From positions 1 to 33,476 of the forward strand of contig CALIHL010000211.1 of the NCBI GenBank assembly GCA_938022935.1: a DNA stretch of 33,476 nt. Direction: 5' to 3'. The stretch is from an uncultured Saprospiraceae bacterium (lineage in GTDB: Bacteria > Bacteroidota > Bacteroidia > Chitinophagales > Saprospiraceae). The notes beneath the pieces were generated by a model. That model searched no databases and was not told where the DNA came from. It was given only the letters and a program-made list of their open reading frames with translations. How positions within the stretch are numbered: the stretch's first letter is position 1; every line of letters begins with the position of its first letter. The position numbers and the translations under genes are program-made. Below, piece by piece: positions 29,354-33,476 of the stretch.

Positions 29354-30175
29354 ATGGATACACAGGACCCGATCACAAAAAGATTTATAGAAGTTTTTGA
29401 ATGGCTTAAGGCCAATAACCGAGTTCGATCAGGGCGCCAGTTTGCACTTTCCATAGATACATATCCTCAGAGTCTGAACGACATCCTTAAAGGGAGAAGA
29501 GATGCGACGCTGCAAAACATCCAAAAGACAACTGAAGTATACAATATCAGCTCGCACTTCCTGCTTACAGGGCATGGAGCTTTTGAGCGATCTGATATCA
29601 ACGGTATCAGTACTTCTCCCAAAGTGAATATCACATATCTACAAGCACATGAGTTTTGCGGGTATGCAAGTGCTCGAAAGCATGGTAACTTTGATGATCA
29701 CCAATGGAATGTCTGGGCACTACCTGAGGAGTTAGTAGGACAAAGCATCGGCCTTGCGATACAATGCAATACAGATACAGTCTGCTCAGACATCAGTAAA
29801 GGTGATGTTCTATTTGCGAGAAGCATACCTAAAGAATCATGGAAGTCAAGTATCTCATCTAAGAGAGTGTACGCTATCACTCTTCAAGATTGTATGCACA
29901 TCGTAAGAGTTAATAACAATGATTCAGACGGCATCTATCTCCATACCGATGAAAGAGACCTTCCTTCATTTATATCTTATGAGGATATACTTGAAGTGTG
30001 GAGTAGCATCTCTAAGTGGTCTTATAGTGTCTTGCTCAAAGATCAACCGGAAGTAAGCATCAACAAATTGCAAAGCTTAGAATCATCGATCCAATCTCAG
30101 AACAAGTCAATTGTTACCCTCACTGAGACGGTACAAAGGCTGATGACCCAGCAAGAGCTCCAGAGCCAGTTCTAA
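29354..30175 (+). CDS. HTH (XRE/phage-repressor-like) protein with a degenerate S24-like C-terminal domain
   Basis: SGRQFALSIDTYPQSLNDILKGRRDATLQNIQKTTEVYNISSHFLLTGHGAF. ATG at 29354 preferred over TTG 29336, which lies in a TATGTTTG box (29331-29338). Confidence 0.75.
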   Translation: MDTQDPITKRFIEVFEWLKANNRVRSGRQFALSIDTYPQSLNDILKGRRDATLQNIQKTTEVYNISSHFLLTGHGAFERSDINGISTSPKVNITYLQAHEFCGYASARKHGNFDDHQWNVWALPEELVGQSIGLAIQCNTDTVCSDISKGDVLFARSIPKESWKSSISSKRVYAITLQDCMHIVRVNNNDSDGIYLHTDERDLPSFISYEDILEVWSSISKWSYSVLLKDQPEVSINKLQSLESSIQSQNKSIVTLTETVQRLMTQQELQSQF

Positions 30176-30203
30176 GTCCAGTTCCATAATTAGCGTTACG
30201 CCC

Positions 30204-31031
30204 TTATCTAAAAAATCCAAATGTCCATCGTCGGTTTATAGGAGACATCTTTACTTCGATACTTTCTTTGACTCTTTTATCATGAAACAAGATGCCAAAG
30301 TGCCACAGATCTAAGGCGACGTTATAAGTATCTGAGGACTTCAGTCGCTCCCAAGCTTGAGTCATGTCTGCTGACCAATAGATATCATCTAAGATCAATA
30401 TGGTCTGATGACTTATAAGCGGTTGAAGAAGATTAATCACTTTGTCTAGGATGTCTGACCGATGACCGCCATCGATATAGACCAGATCATAGCTTTGCTT
30501 CTCTTCACTTAGTGTGACTAACACTTCATCAAATGTCCCTACGAGCGAGCGAACCCCTTTTTGCTCCAATGAAGGTTTAACCATCTCTCCGATCTTCGGA
30601 TCTCCTTCAACAGTTGTCAGATAGCCGCCTTGGATAGCTTGCTTCATATACAATGCAGAGATGCCAAGCGAAGTCCCAAGTTCCAGTATGCTTTCTGCCT
30701 TTAAGTGTTGACATGTTTTATAAAGTAACTGACACTTGGATGGACTTGAGACAGCTGATGATGCGATAGACGATATGCTTCTTTGTTTTGATCGTGATGT
30801 AGATGAGCCTGCACCATGGTCAGTGATATTGATGACTTGATGGTCACTCAGATATTTCTTTCTAAGCCCCTCGATATCACCAAAGACCTCACCATTTAAT
30901 TTTGGTTTGACCACTTGATTGTAGAAGTCATATAGGATCGGCGAATCCAACTGATCAATCGTCTTCGCCTTCTTGAACCACTTCAGAAAGATCATGGCTT
31001 TTGCATATTTGCCGTAAGGCTTAACATCCAT
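30204..31031 (-). CDS. Class I SAM-dependent methyltransferase
   Basis: AESILELGTSLGISALYMKQAIQGGYLTTVEGDPK; YDLVYIDGGHRSDILDKVINLLQPLI; LILDDIYWSADM. Confidence 0.85.
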   Translation of the reverse strand: MDVKPYGKYAKAMIFLKWFKKAKTIDQLDSPILYDFYNQVVKPKLNGEVFGDIEGLRKKYLSDHQVINITDHGAGSSTSRSKQRSISSIASSAVSSPSKCQLLYKTCQHLKAESILELGTSLGISALYMKQAIQGGYLTTVEGDPKIGEMVKPSLEQKGVRSLVGTFDEVLVTLSEEKQSYDLVYIDGGHRSDILDKVINLLQPLISHQTILILDDIYWSADMTQAWERLKSSDTYNVALDLWHFGILFHDKRVKESIEVKMSPINRRWTFGFFR

Positions 31032-31156
31032 GGTTCAAATATAAGCTTTGCTCTTGCCCAAGCTCTTCCTCAGATATAATAATGACCAATTGGCATTTAT
31101 AACTATCTTGTTTCTCTACCACATATGGATGGTAGACTTAAACATCGCGATATACT

Positions 31157-31858
31157 TTGGAGGATTATAAAGACATAAAGTTAGCTGCCTTTAAGGCAAA
31201 TATGAGGTTGCCAGAACTCGGTCTCGTGCTCTTTACCTTTGGCAATGCCAGTGTTGCAGATCGATCAAAAGGCGTGTTTGCGATAAAGCCGAGCGGTGTG
31301 CCATATGATGTGCTAAAGCCTGAAGACATCGTGATCATGGATTATGATGGGCAGTTGATCCAAGGTGAGATGCGACCATCATCTGATACCAAGACTCATG
31401 CGTTATTGTATAAACAATGGCCTTCGATCGGAGGGGTTGTGCATACTCATTCTACATATGCGACGGCTTGGGCGCAAGCTCAAAAAGATATACCTATTAT
31501 GGGGACAACTCATGCAGACCACCTTACAACTGACGTGCCTTGCGCGCCTCCTATGTCTGATGAGATGATCAAAGGTGATTACGAACATGAGACAGGTTGG
31601 CAGATTATAAACGAACTTTCTAAAAGAGGGTGGTCTCCTTCAGAAGTGGAGATGATGTTGGTTGCTAACCATGCACCATTTACATGGGGAGCTACTGTTG
31701 ATAAGGCAGTTTATAATAGTGCAGTGTTAGAAGAGGTAGCCAAGATGGCTTATATCTCATTGGGTATCAATCCAGAAGCACCAAGACTAAAAGATGCACT
31801 CATCAATAAACACTACGAGCGCAAGCACGGAGCTGGTTCTTACTACGGCCAAAATTAG
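31157..31858 (+). CDS. araD: L-ribulose-5-phosphate 4-epimerase
   Basis: GVFAIKPSGVPYDVLKPEDIVIMD; SSDTKTHALLYKQWPSIGGVVHTHSTYATAWAQAQKDIPIMGTTHADH. TTG start gives an N-terminus colinear with known AraD. Confidence 0.93.
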   Translation: MEDYKDIKLAAFKANMRLPELGLVLFTFGNASVADRSKGVFAIKPSGVPYDVLKPEDIVIMDYDGQLIQGEMRPSSDTKTHALLYKQWPSIGGVVHTHSTYATAWAQAQKDIPIMGTTHADHLTTDVPCAPPMSDEMIKGDYEHETGWQIINELSKRGWSPSEVEMMLVANHAPFTWGATVDKAVYNSAVLEEVAKMAYISLGINPEAPRLKDALINKHYERKHGAGSYYGQN

Positions 31859-31866
31859 AATGTGAG

Positions 31867-33288
31867 ATGATTTCTGATTTTAAAAATAAAGAAGTCTGGT
31901 TGGCCATAGGAAGCCAAAAACTATATGGTAAAGAAACATTAGATAAAGTAGATCACAATGCTAAGCAAATCGCAGAAGCGCTCAATGATTCTAATTCTAT
32001 ATCAATCGTTTATAAATCTGTCGTTACCACAACCGAAGAGATAACCGCTCTAATCAAAAAGATTAATTATGAAGATGATTGTATAGGATTGATCGTCTGG
32101 ATGCATACTTTCTCTCCTGGTAAAATGTGGCTCAACGGATTAAAGCTTTTACAAAAACCATTGCTTCATCTCCACACTCAGTTTAATGAAAAGATACCGT
32201 GGAGTAAGATAGATATGGACTTCATGAATCTCAATCAATCTGCTCACGGAGGCCGCGAGTTCGGACATGCATGTGCACGAGCTAAGGTACAGCGTAAAGT
32301 TGTTGTTGGGTATTGGAAAGATAAGGCGATCTTAAAGTCGATAGATCAATGGTCCAGAGTTGCACTCGCTTATGCTGATAGTCAAGAGATGCGGATCGCT
32401 CGCTTTGGTGACAACATGCGCGAAGTATCAGTGACAGAAGGTGATAAAGTCAGCGCTCAACTACAGTTTGGATATAGAGTGGATGGATATGGCATGGGCG
32501 ATCTGGTAGCGTATATCGACCAAGTTACCTCTGCTGAGATAACTGATCTCATAAGAGTCTATGATGAGGTTTATAGAATAGAAGAAAGCTTGAAAAGTGA
32601 AAACAACTTTTCACTTATAGAAGCGGCTCGTATAGAGCTGGGGATGAGGGCTTTTCTAATAGATGGGGGCTTCTCTGCTTTCACTACGACCTTTGAAGAT
32701 CTAACAGGCCTTAGACAACTGCCAGGCATAGCCGTACAGCACTTGATGGCAACAGGCTATGGTTTTGGCGCTGAAGGAGATTGGAAAACAGCAGCGCTTG
32801 TAAGGAGCATGAAAGTCATGTCCATGGGGCAATCGGGCGGTAGTTCATTTATGGAAGATTATACGTATCACTTTGATGAGATGGGTTCTAAAGTCTTAGG
32901 TGCGCACATGCTTGAGATTTGTCCTACAGTGAGCCACGGGTTTAGAACGATTGAGTGTCATCCACTTGGAATTGGAGGAAAGGAAAATCCAGTTAGGATT
33001 GTGTTTGACATCGCTCCCGGTGATGCAATCAATGCTTCGATAGTAAGTACAGGTGATTCATTTAAATTATTAGTCAATCCCGTAACTGTAGAACTGCCAG
33101 AAAAGCCAATGCCCAATCTGCCAGTGGCAAGAGGGCTTTGGATGCCACATCCTGATTTAAATACAGCAGCAAGATTATGGATAGAAGAGGGCGGTAGTCA
33201 TCATACTTGCTTTAGTCAGAATGTTACAGTTTCTATGTTGCAAGACTTTGCAATGATGATGGACATACCTTGTAGTGTTATAGGTTGA
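31867..33288 (+). CDS. araA: L-arabinose isomerase
   Basis: EVWLAIGSQKLYGKETLDKV; WMHTFSPGKMWLNGLKLLQKPLLHLHTQFNEKIPW; DFMNLNQSAHGGREFGHACAR; MSMGQSGGSSFMEDYTYHF. Confidence 0.97.
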   Translation: MISDFKNKEVWLAIGSQKLYGKETLDKVDHNAKQIAEALNDSNSISIVYKSVVTTTEEITALIKKINYEDDCIGLIVWMHTFSPGKMWLNGLKLLQKPLLHLHTQFNEKIPWSKIDMDFMNLNQSAHGGREFGHACARAKVQRKVVVGYWKDKAILKSIDQWSRVALAYADSQEMRIARFGDNMREVSVTEGDKVSAQLQFGYRVDGYGMGDLVAYIDQVTSAEITDLIRVYDEVYRIEESLKSENNFSLIEAARIELGMRAFLIDGGFSAFTTTFEDLTGLRQLPGIAVQHLMATGYGFGAEGDWKTAALVRSMKVMSMGQSGGSSFMEDYTYHFDEMGSKVLGAHMLEICPTVSHGFRTIECHPLGIGGKENPVRIVFDIAPGDAINASIVSTGDSFKLLVNPVTVELPEKPMPNLPVARGLWMPHPDLNTAARLWIEEGGSHHTCFSQNVTVSMLQDFAMMMDIPCSVIG

Positions 33289-33309
33289 TAGATATAAAGA
33301 AGTTAGAAA

Positions 33310-33476
33310 ATGGATACGGAAGATTATCAGAAGTTAGCCAGGACAACCTTGTTACAACATCCTGATTTTCAAATCAAAGATAAAGAAGTGATGATATCTT
33401 GGTTTGCACTCGGCCTTACCGGAGAGGCAGGCGAAGTGGCAGATTTGGTTAAGAAAGGCATCTATCACCAACAAGG
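33310..33476 (+). CDS. MazG-like nucleotide pyrophosphohydrolase, truncated by window end
   Basis: Translation MDTEDYQKLARTTLLQHPDFQIKDKEVMISWFALGLTGEAGEVADLVKKGIYHQQ; GLTGEAGEVAD motif. Confidence 0.8.
   Translation, partial: MDTEDYQKLARTTLLQHPDFQIKDKEVMISWFALGLTGEAGEVADLVKKGIYHQQ

Noticed and set aside
1-33476. CRISPR arrays, tRNA/rRNA genes, transposases or integrases
   Set aside because: No regular repeat-spacer pattern, tRNA T-loop-like motif, rRNA segment or transposase/integrase ORF was recognised by eye; a tRNAscan or CRISPR tool was not available.

Overview
The window looks like accessory and metabolic DNA from a Bacteroidota chromosome. The phylum call is inference, from SusC/SusD, GldC and TAnnTTTG-type promoter elements. 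The centrepiece is an eight-gene minus-strand operon at about 20418->3988. In order it encodes SusC, SusD, a sodium:solute symporter fused to a GH130-like beta-propeller, a planctomycete-type DUF1549/DUF1553 protein with CxxCH motifs, a DUF1501 protein, an NHL-type propeller, a canonical GH33 sialidase, and a DUF2231-CxxCH-LRR protein. The last two share a C-terminal module of about 230 aa. A divergent LacI-type regulator (20544..21614) sits across a perfect 9+9 bp palindrome from susC, followed by a GHL10-like and CBM9-like gene pair. I read this as a sialoglycan utilisation locus with a predicted heme/redox component, and it is the best candidate here for an undescribed system. The flanks hold an amidohydrolase, PIF1-like helicase + GtrA, TauE/SafE, Lrp/AsnC, TraB/GumN, GldC, an S24-like HTH protein, a methyltransferase, araD-araA and a partial MazG-like gene. 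Separate sequence-level signals include a helically phased TTAACA array, a perfect 10+10 inverted repeat around a -7-like box upstream of the Lrp gene, and a duplicated-domain ORF whose second copy is split by an apparent one-base frameshift. All family calls are from reading motifs by eye; no database search was run.
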